A stretch of 64,000 bases of DNA from Diphasiastrum complanatum (taxonomy: Eukaryota; Streptophyta; Lycopodiopsida; Lycopodiales; Lycopodiaceae): positions 26,128 through 90,127 of the forward strand of contig MU832046.1 in assembly GCA_029204225.1 (NCBI GenBank). Reading direction: 5' to 3'. This document shows, piece by piece, positions 54,610-64,000 of the stretch (within the stretch, counting starts at the first letter, position 1; the number at the start of each line of letters is the position of its first letter). The translations under genes were made by a program, and so were the position numbers. Below the pieces are notes generated by a model. That model was not told where the DNA came from, ran no database searches, and was given only the letters and a program-made list of their open reading frames with translations.

Positions 54610-55101
54610 TTAATTTTGTTTTGTATCCCAACTATCATCCAACAACTCGGCGAATCGATTGAACTGTTTTCCATTCAACAAAATTTGATGGATATAAATC
54701 TGTAAAACCAACAAAACCATCACAAGAAAAATATAATTTAAAGAAAATGCCGATTCTAAAGAAATCAAATATGAAAACTTACGATTGCATTTTCTTCTAT
54801 CATTTGGATTCAAATCATGAATGTAGAGCTCATTGTGAAGATAAGCATGTTGAACTAAAACTTCCGTGATAGATTGACCGGCAAGTGATACTTTGAAATT
54901 CATTATCCTACCTTTCCAAGAGCTTCTATATATGTTATTTGATCTTTTTCTTTTCTGGAATGAGTCTTTTGTAGAGAGATGCATCAAGATCCATTGATAT
55001 TTTTGATATATTCTTGGTATCCATTGATCTTCTGCATTTTTTTCATTGCAAATATTGATTGCATCAATGGTTCCTCTTGGTCTCCGATTATGTGTAGCCA
55101 T
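54610..55101 (-). CDS. Unrecognised host-like gene, exon with splice donor
   Basis: The ATG at 55101 opens MATHNRRPRGTIDAINICNE and continues to DLNPNDRRKCN. An excellent splice donor (AATC|GTAAGTTTTC) falls near 54783, and a pyrimidine-rich acceptor (TTGGTTTTACAG) near 54703. The conserved core SSWKGRIMNF, ITEVLVQHAYLHNELYIHDL is shared with the relic at 51967-52300. The unspliced frame continues through a hydrophobic stretch to 54610, which is probably intron translation. Function unknown; either a low-copy host gene or a transposon gene. Confidence 0.45.
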   Translation of the reverse strand: MATHNRRPRGTIDAINICNEKNAEDQWIPRIYQKYQWILMHLSTKDSFQKRKRSNNIYRSSWKGRIMNFKVSLAGQSITEVLVQHAYLHNELYIHDLNPNDRRKCNRKFSYLISLESAFSLNYIFLVMVLLVLQIYIHQILLNGKQFNRFAELLDDSWDTKQN

Positions 55102-55516
55102 TAGCCGAAAATACGTGTACGCAAGCTAAGAACGGAGAGAATGTAGAGATTGAGAGGTAAACCTAAGAATGACAATCCAAAATAAGAGATAGAATGAAGA
55201 AAATGAGAGGTATACCTATGAATGACAAGAAGTTCCTAAACTACAAGGATTAGTTAACTACAGTTTACGACTATTGACGTCAAATCAACCTCGAGTGTAC
55301 AATTACGGACAACATAAGAGTATTCGAGCAGTAACTGTGGTCCAATCACAATTGTTTGTTCTATCCAGCGGGATATCTAAAAATCACAAAAATTTGACCG
55401 AGAAAGTTAAATACAATTTTTGTCCGTCAACCACTATTATAGTTCATCACAGATGGACACCGTTCATTGGGACACATATGCGTTGAAAGCGTGCAAAGTC
55501 AAAAATAGCATCTTGA
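55102..55516. other. Spacer left of K copy B
   Basis: No feature recognised. Upstream sequence of the reverse-strand ORF may include its promoter. At about 55517 the sequence switches abruptly to K-element coding sequence. Confidence 0.4.
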
Positions 55517-56836
55517 CATCAGCTCCCTGCAAAACGCCCTAACAACCGCACAGGATCAGGTAGATAAGGCAGTGCCGGATGCCAAGCAGCAGGTGCAGCT
55601 TTTGAAGGGGCAATTACAGATGGCCGAACAAGATCGCACACGGCTTCAAGGTGAATTGGATGCGACCACCCTTGAGCGTGATGCCTATCTGCAAACGCAA
55701 ATACCTGATCATCCGGTCACACCGACGGAGATTGCATATTTGTTCAAGAAAGTGGAAACATACAAAGTGGCCCTTCAGGGATTCCAAGGCCGCTTTGATA
55801 GGTTCAAAGGAGCAGCTTCAACTGGCAAAGGCAAAAGACACCATCAACGCCTATGAAAAAGCCGCCACTCAAGTGTTGGAAGCCGGACCACAAATCCCCA
55901 TCTCGGTCATGCTGCAATTCTCCCCTTTGTGCCAAGAAGTTGTACAAATGGATATAGGGGTTGATTCGAGCATGGACCAGTGGGGAGCTCCAGATCTAGC
56001 AGATCAACCGCCAACCATACCAACAGTACAAGCGGGTCCATCCTCATCAAGGACAAGCCATTTATTCAGAAGGCCCATCAGCGTCGAGGACCAGATCCAG
56101 ACCTTCTTAAAGCAACATCCACATGAGTCCTCGCGTGGTGGATGGGTTCTCAATTTTAAGACCTCCGAAATCGAGGCCGGCAAAGAATTGGACAAAATAC
56201 CTACACTAGAAGAGCAGCCGACATGGAGAATCACGATTTTTGAGAAAACTCCGAAATCAATTAGGAGTTACGTCACCAGCCCTCGCCAGTTGTGGGTAGA
56301 TCCTTATTACATGCCAATTCCGCGAAGACATAAATGGAAAGATTTGGGATTGGCTATGGACAAAATCACCATTCATATGCCCAATTGGCCAATCATCCAT
56401 CAGCCTTACAGTTGGAACATTTCAGTGGCTTTCCATCGGGCCTTACAAGCATATCAGAGAGAGTATGTCCACTCTCTGGATCCAATGGTGCGACAATCGG
56501 CAATGTTTTGCAAAAGATCTAACTCTGTTGGCGTTAGTGGCAACCAAATGGGATGATTGCTTTCCTACCCTGGCATTTGATCCAAATAAGCCGATGGCCT
56601 CAGAGCAAATCAAAGATCAGCTGCCGATTGCTCGACTGTATTTCCATGCGGCTATGATGGGGGGCTCTTGGGAATCCTACTTCACCTCATGGACAACTTC
56701 TAAGTGGATTGCCGGAGCCCACCGTTGTTTCCTGCCGCATAATTTGGATTTCAATACTGCACGCCTTGACTTTATGGAGAAGGTGCAGTATCATTTAATT
56801 AAGATTCGACGCGAAGCCAATAAAAGTCCCCAATAA
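55517..56836 (+). pseudogene. K element copy B: coiled-coil ORF
   Basis: The coiled coil (QQVQLLKGQLQMAEQDRTRL) lacks the stop found at the same place in copy A. A 5-bp deletion in the AASTELAKAK segment shifts the frame, giving EQLQLAKAKDTINAYEK. A segment of about 80 residues absent from copy A follows (QWGAPDLADQPPTIPTVQAG, HPHESSRGGWVLNF). An extra T near 56507 shifts the frame again. The C-terminus (KWDDCFPTLAFDPNKP, GSWESYFTSWTTSKWI, IRREANKSPQ) ends at TAA 56834-56836. Comparing A and B shows both descend from a protein ending in the same conserved region. Role unknown, possibly gag-like. Confidence 0.7.
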
Positions 56837-56886
56837 CTGCATATTGCAGGTGTCATGGGACCGCCACCAGTTTTGGTGGGAGATAC

Positions 56887-57647
56887 TGTTGGAGGGTTTG
56901 CGGATCCCAAGGTAACCCTAACCCTAGTTAATAAGTGAGAGGGATTTGGCACCCTGCGTGTGTAAGTCCAACCCAATGATCACATAGTTATTTGATTAAT
57001 TAGAAAGTTAATAAAGGACTTTAGGTCTTTTTGTGGGACTTTTAATGTCGCAGGGCCTAAATGTCAAGTTAGTGAATAAAGTTGGGTTTCCCTCCAATTC
57101 TAATGGTTTCCACACTTTTTTAAATTTGAATGAAAAGAGAGGCAAGATTGGACCAATAGGATTCAAAGGCCAGGGTCCTCCTCTCTACTATAAAAAGGGA
57201 CCAACTCAAGTTGCTCCTCATGTTCATTTTCTCATTTCAATAAAGCATATTGGTTCTCTTTAGAAATGGATTGATGAATGTCCTTGCTCTTCCTCTCTTT
57301 TCCTCCGTTTCTCATGCTTTCTTTGGATTTTGCTAGTTGTTGGATTTGATCATTATTGGGATTGCTATTTCTTATGCTTTTTGTGAGAGAGAGAGGGGAG
57401 AGAGAAGAGTAAGTTTCTATCATTGTTATGGATTTAGGGTTAATGGAAGTAGGGTTAATGGATGTAGTGTTAATGTTTAGTGTTAATGGATGTTAGTGTT
57501 AGATCCTCCATTCATGTTAAAATCTGAACTATACTATCGCTCTCATGGGAACGAACCTACGCGTGACAACTAACTCCGTCTCTTTGATGCTAGATTGACT
57601 AGATCTTGGATTCAAGTTAGGCAAGGAAAGAAACCCACTACACTCTA
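56887..57647 (+). repeat. K LTR, copy B
   Basis: Starts TGTTGGAGGGTTTGCGG after GGTGGGAGATAC. TATA-like TATAAAAAGG near 57189 and AATAAAGC near 57239. The minisatellite at 57428-57505 has fewer units than in copy A. Confidence 0.75.
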
Positions 57648-60600
57648 GCTCTCCCTCTCCTCGTGATAGCAAGATCTCTCAGTTTTGGTATGATAAATCT
57701 CTTTCTTGAAGATCGTGCTCTTTGTAATCACGTTGTGGCTGATCTAGGTCTTTCTTGTTGATCGTGATATGTTTAATCGAGATCTTTGTCTGATCGATTA
57801 GTTTGGACACAAAATAACAGACGTTTTTAGACGGATAGTCTTCAGGACAATAATATCTATTTTATAAATTCAATTCCGAATATTCCAGCAATTTTTTCTA
57901 GAATGCATAAGATGAACGCAAGTGATCCCAACATAGAACCTCGTCATTGGCCAACAAAGCTGCAATGAGGGACTATTAGGCTGGTAAAAAATAGGAACAA
58001 AGAATGAAAGAACGATTTTGCAACAGGCTTGGAGGCCAACCTTCAATAGTTGCAAACCAAATCTAATACTATTGAAAGCACTCTTGTTTCTAACGTCCAT
58101 AACACCCTCAGTCAAATTAAGGTGCCTCACTCGGTGAATGAACTCTTTGCGTCATCAAAATTCATTAGTACAAATTATGTGCATAGGATATAAGGTATTC
58201 TTGGTATATAGTATTTCGCAATTGAGAAATAGACTCAGTTCATTAGTGATTGTATCCCAGAGAGCTTAATTGGTTAATAGATCTTAATGATTCTAAGTCT
58301 GATGACAAGTGAATTTATATAGAATTCAATAGAACTTTGGGCATCTAGATTCGGTTCTAGATAGTAATTTAAAGTTTTTTGTAGTTGAAGATGTTTATCA
58401 ATACCATTTTGGTATGTTTTTTGTCTTTAATTATTTGATGAATGTAGAACTTGGATAACTCACACTTCTGTTAAAGATCCAATTCAAAAAATATTCTTAA
58501 AATCCAGTAAGATTTTGGAATGATTCTTATAATTTCTTGAGTTGCGTATTGGACATATACTCCAATAACCTTTAAAGATTATGGTTTTAAATTCTAGTGA
58601 ATTATAATTGACGAGATATAAGAATCTAAATATTTGTGAATCATGAATAAATATGGTCAGTAATTCTTGATCTATTGAATGAGTCAAGAATTTAGATCAG
58701 TGATTAAAAATCTATATATCTTTACTCCAATGATTTGAGAAAATGTCTCATAAGCATTCTCATAAAGTAGATTATGTTTACTTGTGGAGAGTTTGTTTAC
58801 TTTAGTGGATGTTATTCTACTACAAATTATAGTCTATAAGTGCTTTTCTAGTTGGATGAACTGTTATGCCTTAAAATTTTTGGATGTTTTAAGAGTATCA
58901 ATACTAAGAAGCATTTATGATAGGTCTACAACAAATTGAGGATACTTTTGGAATATAATTATTAACTTCTTTGAACTTTTAGCTTTGATCTCCATTGTTA
59001 GGTAATAATTCATCCAGTGTTTCATGTAGATTGATTTACATAAAGATCATGTTCCTAATTTAAAGAGAATTAAACTCGATTGAAATTTTTTTCACTTAGT
59101 GTATTTTCCAAACTTGAGTACTCTAGAGCAGAGATAAACATTTGGATTTATCATTCTATATCTGAGTAGTAGTTTGATATTTGAAGCCAAACTAAGGATA
59201 ATGAATTCCAGTGTGATTGTTGTAAGTTGAAGAAATGGGTTTTGGTTTTTTTTTCCTGTTTGGATGATAGCTCTTCCAAGTTGTTGCATTAATTCAACAT
59301 CCTCGTTCTCTATGTATGTTCTCTCAAGTCCAATTGCTCTTCTTCCACTTCTTCCCATCCTTCTCAAGTTGTTAGATGCTTTGCTTCTTACGTGCTTTAC
59401 TGTTGTTTCCTATCTCGTCTTGTTGTTGAGGCTTCTAGAGAGTTAGGTCCTCTCTTGCTACTATAGACCATCTAGTGTGAAATCCAGTTTCTCACTCTCC
59501 TCCCTTAGATTTCTTTTCTCTTCTCCCTCTACCATTTTTTTTTAGCATTATTCTCCTTCTTTAAAATTCTAGTTTAGTTTTTAATTTCGGATCTTTTCCA
59601 CTAGCTTCTTCTTACTTACTTGAGATTGTTTAACATTATCCTCACCATTTTGCATGTTTTTTGCTTTCTTCTTGTTTATGCTTCTTAACAACAAAGCTCT
59701 TTTTGACATGAAATTGTCTTCCATTCTTGTGTTTGATGTGAACCTTAGCTTTTATCGCTTTTGACCTTAATTAACTCCCCCATCACTTCATTCTTCCTTA
59801 ATCATTGAGACCTTATTTTGCTCGTGCTTGCCTCGAAAAATCTTCTTTATTTCACCACCAACAATATAACATCGTCTAAGTTGACAATCCTCTCTTATTG
59901 GTTTTTCTTTTGGTAAATGGGGACATGAAGTTGGCCAAGGATGAAGCGTGCAGTTTTATCAACATATAACCATTAACAAGAAAGCTCAAAGAAACTAAGC
60001 AAAGTCAATTATTGAAATCACTAGGTCTCTGAGTTATTTTGAAAAGGAAACAATGAAAGCCAACCAAACAACATCTAAGGCCAAGGATAATTTTTGACAT
60101 CATTAGAGATCAAACAAAGTTGTTGAATATGTTTTCAATAACTTTGACTTTCATGCTAACACCAATTTCTTCAAGAATACAAGCTTGAGTTGCATTGGAA
60201 GAGAAGCCATGTATTTTGAAATTGGGCAAACTGGCATATGCTTCAAGGCTTACAAAAAATACCAAAAAATGTGACTGTATTTGCTTACTAAATGGAAGCC
60301 CCAATTTGTTGAGATAAAAAAGATGCAAATTGAAAGGTTTGGCACACTTGTCTATTGAAGCACTATTGTGAAGCTCACATCAACAATGATATTATGCTAT
60401 TCTCTGACAATTGCTACATATGATTCAAAAGTAGATTAAAAGCCACCGCTTACCTTTTCTATGGACATTGTGTTGACGTGTGCACGGTTCTTTGAAACCA
60501 CTAGGTTGCCATAACTACTCTCACACAAATTAATCTACCCATACTCGCTTCACCTTTAATGCAAATATCCAATCTTATATTCTAAAGCCTCAACAACCTC

Positions 60601-61130
60601 TGCAATAGTCCCTAGCACACGTAACGAGGAAATATGTCCCTCGTCGCGGTTGTGACCTCTCTTAGGGCATAATTCAATTCTTCTAAAAATGCAATCATGG
60701 TTTTAATTTTATGCTTTAAGATTTGAATGCCTTACGTAATGCAAAGCTTCTCATGATGTATGAATTACTTGTTACATTTTTTGTAAGAGGAATATGAAAG
60801 CACTTTAGGTAGTAAAGCTAAAAGGTAGATCGCTTACAACTACCTTATTATGAGGAGTAAAAGTCTTATATTGAGACTTTGAATAGATTTATTATCAGCT
60901 CATATAATTTTCGACAAAGTTAAAAAAAACACTATATTGGTCACAAAAGTCATACAACCTTGAAATTAGAAGAAAGTCCCTTGCAGTGGGATGTATGCGC
61001 AAAGTTGTTGATTGCCACCAAAAATATGCAAACTCGAATCTAGACCAATGTATCTAAGATGTCAAGTTGTGTATATATCAATAATGTATAAAAAAACGGA
61101 TAATCAAAAGCAATGGGCATTAATTATCAA
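57648..61130. other. AT-rich region without recognised genes
   Basis: No domain-bearing frame was found on either strand over about 3.5 kb. Short frames such as those at 59092-59367 and 60110-60328 (both reverse) lack motifs. The CT-rich stretch 59400-59560 resembles decayed UTR or intron sequence. Confidence 0.45.
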
Positions 61131-61165
61131 ACGCTAAACCCTAAACCCTGAAAAAGCCCTAGTTT
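61131..61165 (+). promoter_or_regulatory. Telo-box cluster in promoter or 5' UTR
   Basis: CTAAACCCTAAACCCTG (61135-61150) and AAGCCCTAG (61154-61162) are telo-box type motifs. In plants these mark promoters of genes for translation and RNA-handling proteins. They lie 165-195 bp before the ATG of the RNA-binding protein. Confidence 0.75.
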
Positions 61166-61189
61166 CTTTCACAACTTTCCAATCAATTT

Positions 61190-61326
61190 GTAGTCTCTCT
61201 CTCGGTCTCCCTGTCGCTCGCTCTCTTCACAATCTTTAGCGTGTGCTCGGCGAATAGTCAGTGAGTGAGCTTCGCTTACTTTGTTGCTTCCTCTGTCTGT
61301 GTCTCTGTCTTCATTCTCGGCCAAAC
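61190..61326 (+). other. CT-rich 5' UTR of the RNA-binding protein gene
   Basis: TCTCTCTCTCGGTCTCCC-type pyrimidine tracts typical of plant 5' UTRs lead into the ATG at 61327. The transcript start cannot be fixed. Confidence 0.6.
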
Positions 61327-61462
61327 ATGGCATTCACAAGAGGTATGGGAGGTTTTCTTCGCCGCATGCTTCCAGAATGTGGCTTAACTGCTGCTCCGAA
61401 ATCTTTCCTGCCTTTGTACGAGACGGCCCGCTCAATGTCCTCATCCAAGCTCTTCATTGGAG
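61327..61462 (+). CDS. First exon of a mitochondrial glycine-rich RNA-binding protein gene
   Basis: The ATG at 61327 opens a Met-Ala-rich, Arg-containing amphipathic leader (MAFTRGMGGFLRRML, ETARSMSSS) typical of mitochondrial presequences. The RNP2 motif KLFIGG of an RNA recognition motif follows. The exon ends GGAG|GTATTG, a splice position within the glycines after LFIGG, phase 1, as in many plant glycine-rich RNA-binding proteins. These proteins bind organelle or cold-induced RNAs. The rest of the RRM and the Gly-rich tail are not visible before the window ends, so the first intron exceeds 2.5 kb or the gene is cut off. Telo-boxes upstream fit the function. Confidence 0.78.
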
Positions 61463-62494
61463 GTATTGAATATTATATATATGAAATATATTTGTGCTTT
61501 TGATTTTGCTTTGATTGTTCATTGTTTACTTTTCTTGATCATGATTGGGTTGTAATTATCGTGGAAATAGGATCTCAGATCTATGTATATGATTGATACA
61601 TTGATATATGAGATAATAATGTGTTATAATGATGAAAAAAAATTAGAATGTTTTTGAAAATTTTTAAGGGAGTTGCTGACACTGAAAAATTAGACTATGC
61701 GGTTCACATAAAGTGAAGTATTTAACAGTTTTGAGAGATGATGTTTGGGAAGAGATCATTCTGTCGTTTATCCAGAGTTGGGGTTTTGGCAAGTGTCAGG
61801 GGCTTCTACCAAAACTGAACTACGTCCTATCCATGGATCTTAAAACTTAAATAATCCTAGAAAAGGCACGCTAAATCCTGTTCTCGGCTATTTGTAGGCG
61901 CCATACCTTTCCTTGCTCTTGGCCTCTCTTGGGTTTCAAGGCAAATGTACGAGAAATCTACCTACAATGGCTTAAAGCCCTTTGGAATTATCTAACACCT
62001 GCTTATGCCTACGCAAATGCGAGAAGGAAGGGAAAGGTTAAGACGAGGATGGTTACACTTGAGAGCCAATCTCCCTAAGCGCAGTCCGCTGTTGCTAGTC
62101 TTGTTACCTCTTTATCCCCAATGTCATGACTCGCAACAACCTGTTGCATAGTTCTAAGCATCCATAGGCTAAGCAAGCATGCCAAGTTACAACAGAAAAT
62201 AAAGTTTTGAACGTAGTAAACTCAAGAAAGACTCCTACATATGTATTAGCAAAGCATGTCTCTCACGTAGGAGGAAGCACAAAGCAAGACAAGCATTCAC
62301 ATGCAAATCAAATTCTCACACTATCTCTCTCTCTCTCTTTCTCTCTCACTCTGTCACTCACACACATCACATAAGACACAAGAGGGAGGAAACTCAATTC
62401 TTTTATTGCTCAAATGAAATTGGAGAACAAGAATTACAAAGGATTTTACCCTTATATAGTTGGGTCTCCTAACACTTCTTGGTGTATTTCACAG

Positions 62495-62520
62495 TTGCAG
62501 CGGATCGCGATCCGCTGCAA
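62495..62520. repeat. Perfect 26-bp palindrome
   Basis: The half-site TTGCAGCGGATCG is followed directly by its reverse complement, with no spacer. It contains the nested palindrome GATCGCGATC. GGATCATGGGATCC and CCCGGATCGGG follow within 50 bp. Confidence 0.95.
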
Positions 62521-62850
62521 AAACGTTCCGGATCATGGGATCCGCAACCCGGATCGGGTTTTTGGTTTTTTTAAAAGACTAATGGCCAATTTTTTTTTTT
62601 TTTTTTGAGTTTAATACTAACTAAAACCTAATTGAATGGTGGACATGATGGAATGATTACAATCCAAGATATATCATGGTTCAATCAGGCTGATAGCCGA
62701 TTCTAAGATGCACGTTTCGTGAAGTATTTCTCATTTCTGACAGACCTTAGCCTTTCCAAATATTTGCTTTTGAAATCAGAAATCAGTTTTGCTTTTGAAA
62801 TATTTGCTTTTCCAATAGGACTGGTGGGAATTGTATACTTCTTGTGGAAT

Positions 62851-62960
62851 AGCTGAAACCATCTATTGATGTCCAGATTTCTGAAACCATCTGAAAATGC
62901 AGCCATCTGAAACCATCTACTGATGTCGAGATTTCTGATGATTGTAGCCTGCAGCCATCT
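62851..62960. repeat. Tandem duplication in intron
   Basis: TGAAACCATCTA(T/C)TGATGTC(C/G)AGATTTC occurs twice about 57 bp apart, with further CAGCCATCTGAAACCAT copies between and after. Just upstream, TTTGCTTTTGAAAT is also repeated (62763-62815). Confidence 0.8.
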
Positions 62961-63095
62961 GAAACCATTTGAAACCAAGCAACATATCTGCATAACAATT
63001 GCTTTTTTGATATCCTTTCACATGATATCCATATTGGCAACTTTCCAAAAAAAAAATTTTATTTGCGATCCGGGAAACCCTAACGGGAATTTCCT

Positions 63096-63134
63096 GATCG
63101 CGTTCTGGATCGCATTCCGGATTGCGTTTCGGAA
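63096..63134. repeat. 12-bp tandem repeat, GATCGCGTTCTG type
   Basis: GATCGCGTTCTG, GATCGCATTCCG, GATTGCGTTTCG follow head to tail, then GAACGTG. The unit resembles the GGATCGCGATCC palindrome 580 bp upstream and TTCCGGAA words at 63424-63447. Confidence 0.85.
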
Positions 63135-63567
63135 CGTGGCCTGCAACTATGGTGTATTTACAATCGATGGCGCTTTGTACAATACTTGTGCACCGTTCCT
63201 AGATGCACCACGTTCTGGAACATAGGCTTTTGATCACGTTTTGGGGATTTGGGAATGTTCCATTCTGGATTTTTTTTCACCTACAATTTCACAAATTTAG
63301 AGCAATCCTATTCGCTGTGCACAGATCAAACTCGTGACATTTCAAAACAGATTCATGCTTTAAGCAAAATTTTCAATAGGATGGGTAGTATGGACATGGT
63401 TTACAAAGCAACCAAAATGCTGAGTTCCGGAACGAGCATTCCGGAAAACTATGCCTCCAGATCGCCGTTTTGTCACAACTTAGTCACTGTTATGTGGTGT
63501 CTGACTTATTACTTAACTTGAAAAGACGAGGCTATGAGATTCCTCGCTATTTATTTACATGTATCTT

Positions 63568-63603
63568 TGTTGGGGATTTTGATGGTGCTGAAATCTCCCA
63601 ACA
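63568..63603. repeat. Hairpin TGTTGGG...CCCAACA
   Basis: TGTTGGGGATTT and AAATCTCCCAACA pair with one mismatch or bulge around a short loop. The ends resemble copia LTR tips (TGTTGG/CCAACA), but the unit is only 36 bp. Confidence 0.75.
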
Positions 63604-64000
63604 GAATCTACAATTCCCATTAGTTGGATGGTGAGTCTTGGATCTACTCATAGTAGACTTGCATCGCCATTGGATGGACTGTGGTGGTATGAGATGCCAT
63701 TGTTGGGAGTCTATGACAGATGGTGCTGAGGAGCTTGTATGGGGATGAGTGTGTGATTGATTCCATATTCAATTGGTTGGGTGGTTTATCTGTTGTCTAG
63801 CTGACTAGCTCCAATATGGTATAATAGTCATAGCAACAAAGTACTACCAAAAATCATCATTGATTATCATTGTCTTTACAATTCTTGATCTATGTTTGCA
63901 ATTTTTTTGGCTCTATTTGTGTTTGGGTTGCCATTTTGTTCGTAGCTTGCATTGGAGGCTGGAGCATATTTTGGGCCTAGAGAAAGTGGATGTTATGTTC

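Larger units (their letters stand above)
55517..57647 (+). mobile_element. K element copy B (5'-truncated)
   Basis: Homology to copy A starts inside the coiled coil at ACATCAGCTCCCTGC and runs through ORF, purine tract and 3' LTR. Truncation within the coding region with an intact 3' LTR is unusual for LTR elements and suggests deletion or recombination. No target duplication was found. Confidence 0.8.
61463..64000 (+). other. Long first intron (or downstream non-coding)
   Basis: No second exon with an RNP1 motif was recognised. The region holds a CT/CA-rich run (62324-62370), a perfect 26-bp palindrome, a T-run (62590-62606), tandem duplications and TTCCGGA-rich repeats, so other repeats have probably inserted here. 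Confidence 0.5.

Noticed and set aside
59092-59367. Reverse-strand frame MRRMGRSGRRAIGLERTYIE and nearby CT-rich segment
   Set aside because: The first part looks faintly gene-like, but it is short, runs into low-complexity sequence and has no splice signals or recognised homology.
60110-60328. Reverse-strand 72-codon frame
   Set aside because: No motif or repeat elsewhere in the window; length expected by chance in a region of this size.
63249-63521. 90-codon forward frame near the right end
   Set aside because: No RRM or glycine-rich sequence, so it is not the missing exon of the RNA-binding protein, and it lies in repeat-rich intron-like DNA.

Overview
The window looks like a repeat-dense intergenic stretch of a large land-plant nuclear genome. 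It is AT-rich overall and dominated by nested LTR retrotransposons (Ty1/copia, Ty3/gypsy and non-autonomous types). Most carry a primer-binding site matching plant initiator tRNA-Met (TGGTATCAGAGC). Plant telo-box motifs (AAACCCTAA) sit upstream of the one confident host gene, and GT-AG type splice signals are visible. Nothing bacterial or organellar was seen. The species cannot be named from the sequence.

Layout. 1-2460: non-genic, with strong inverted repeats. 2515-13369: a decayed Ty3/gypsy chromovirus (gag, protease, RT, RNase H, integrase, chromodomain-like tail, 3' LTR), split by a young copia-type element, E1 (4129-9699). 13370-15640: a reverse-strand RNase H-like pseudogene with a coiled-coil reading frame. 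15693-17460: a copia 5' LTR containing a (CT)73 tract, plus a gag stub. 17490-17890: a TRIM-like remnant and a tRNA-derived segment. 17900-22425: AT-rich sequence with three diverged copies of one repeat and one possible first exon. 22426-28947: a young copia-type element, E2 (minus strand, perfect 5-bp target duplication), sitting inside an older copia LTR. 28948-32479: copia relics. 32997-36000: an unrecognised ORF, a copia RT scrap and a second gypsy relic. 36140-51791: a non-autonomous LTR element, called K here, whose coiled-coil ORF is split by an 11.6-kb composite of GC-richer non-coding LTR elements, called L here (38545-50166, target duplication GCAGC). 51792-55500: gypsy integrase relic and a possible host gene with an older paralogous relic. 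55517-57647: a second, 5'-truncated K copy. 57648-61130: featureless AT-rich sequence. 61131-64000: telo-box promoter, 5' UTR and first exon of a mitochondrial-type RNA-binding protein gene, followed by a long intron that runs out of the window.

Most notable. E1 and E2 share an almost identical block from mid-LTR through gag, but have diverged U3 regions and 3' coding parts. Both end in the same approximately 400-codon tail, which begins with what looks like a reverse transcriptase whose YVDD box has decayed to YDGD or YDGG. Both nevertheless have nearly identical LTR pairs. They look like recently mobile, trans-mobilised mosaics. The K family (one coiled-coil ORF between LTRs) and the L family (a tandem LTR-internal-LTR array with repeated GTGCT/AGCAC hairpins) are the other two systems that fit no family I recognise.

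All comparisons were made by eye. Names E1, E2, K and L are local labels.
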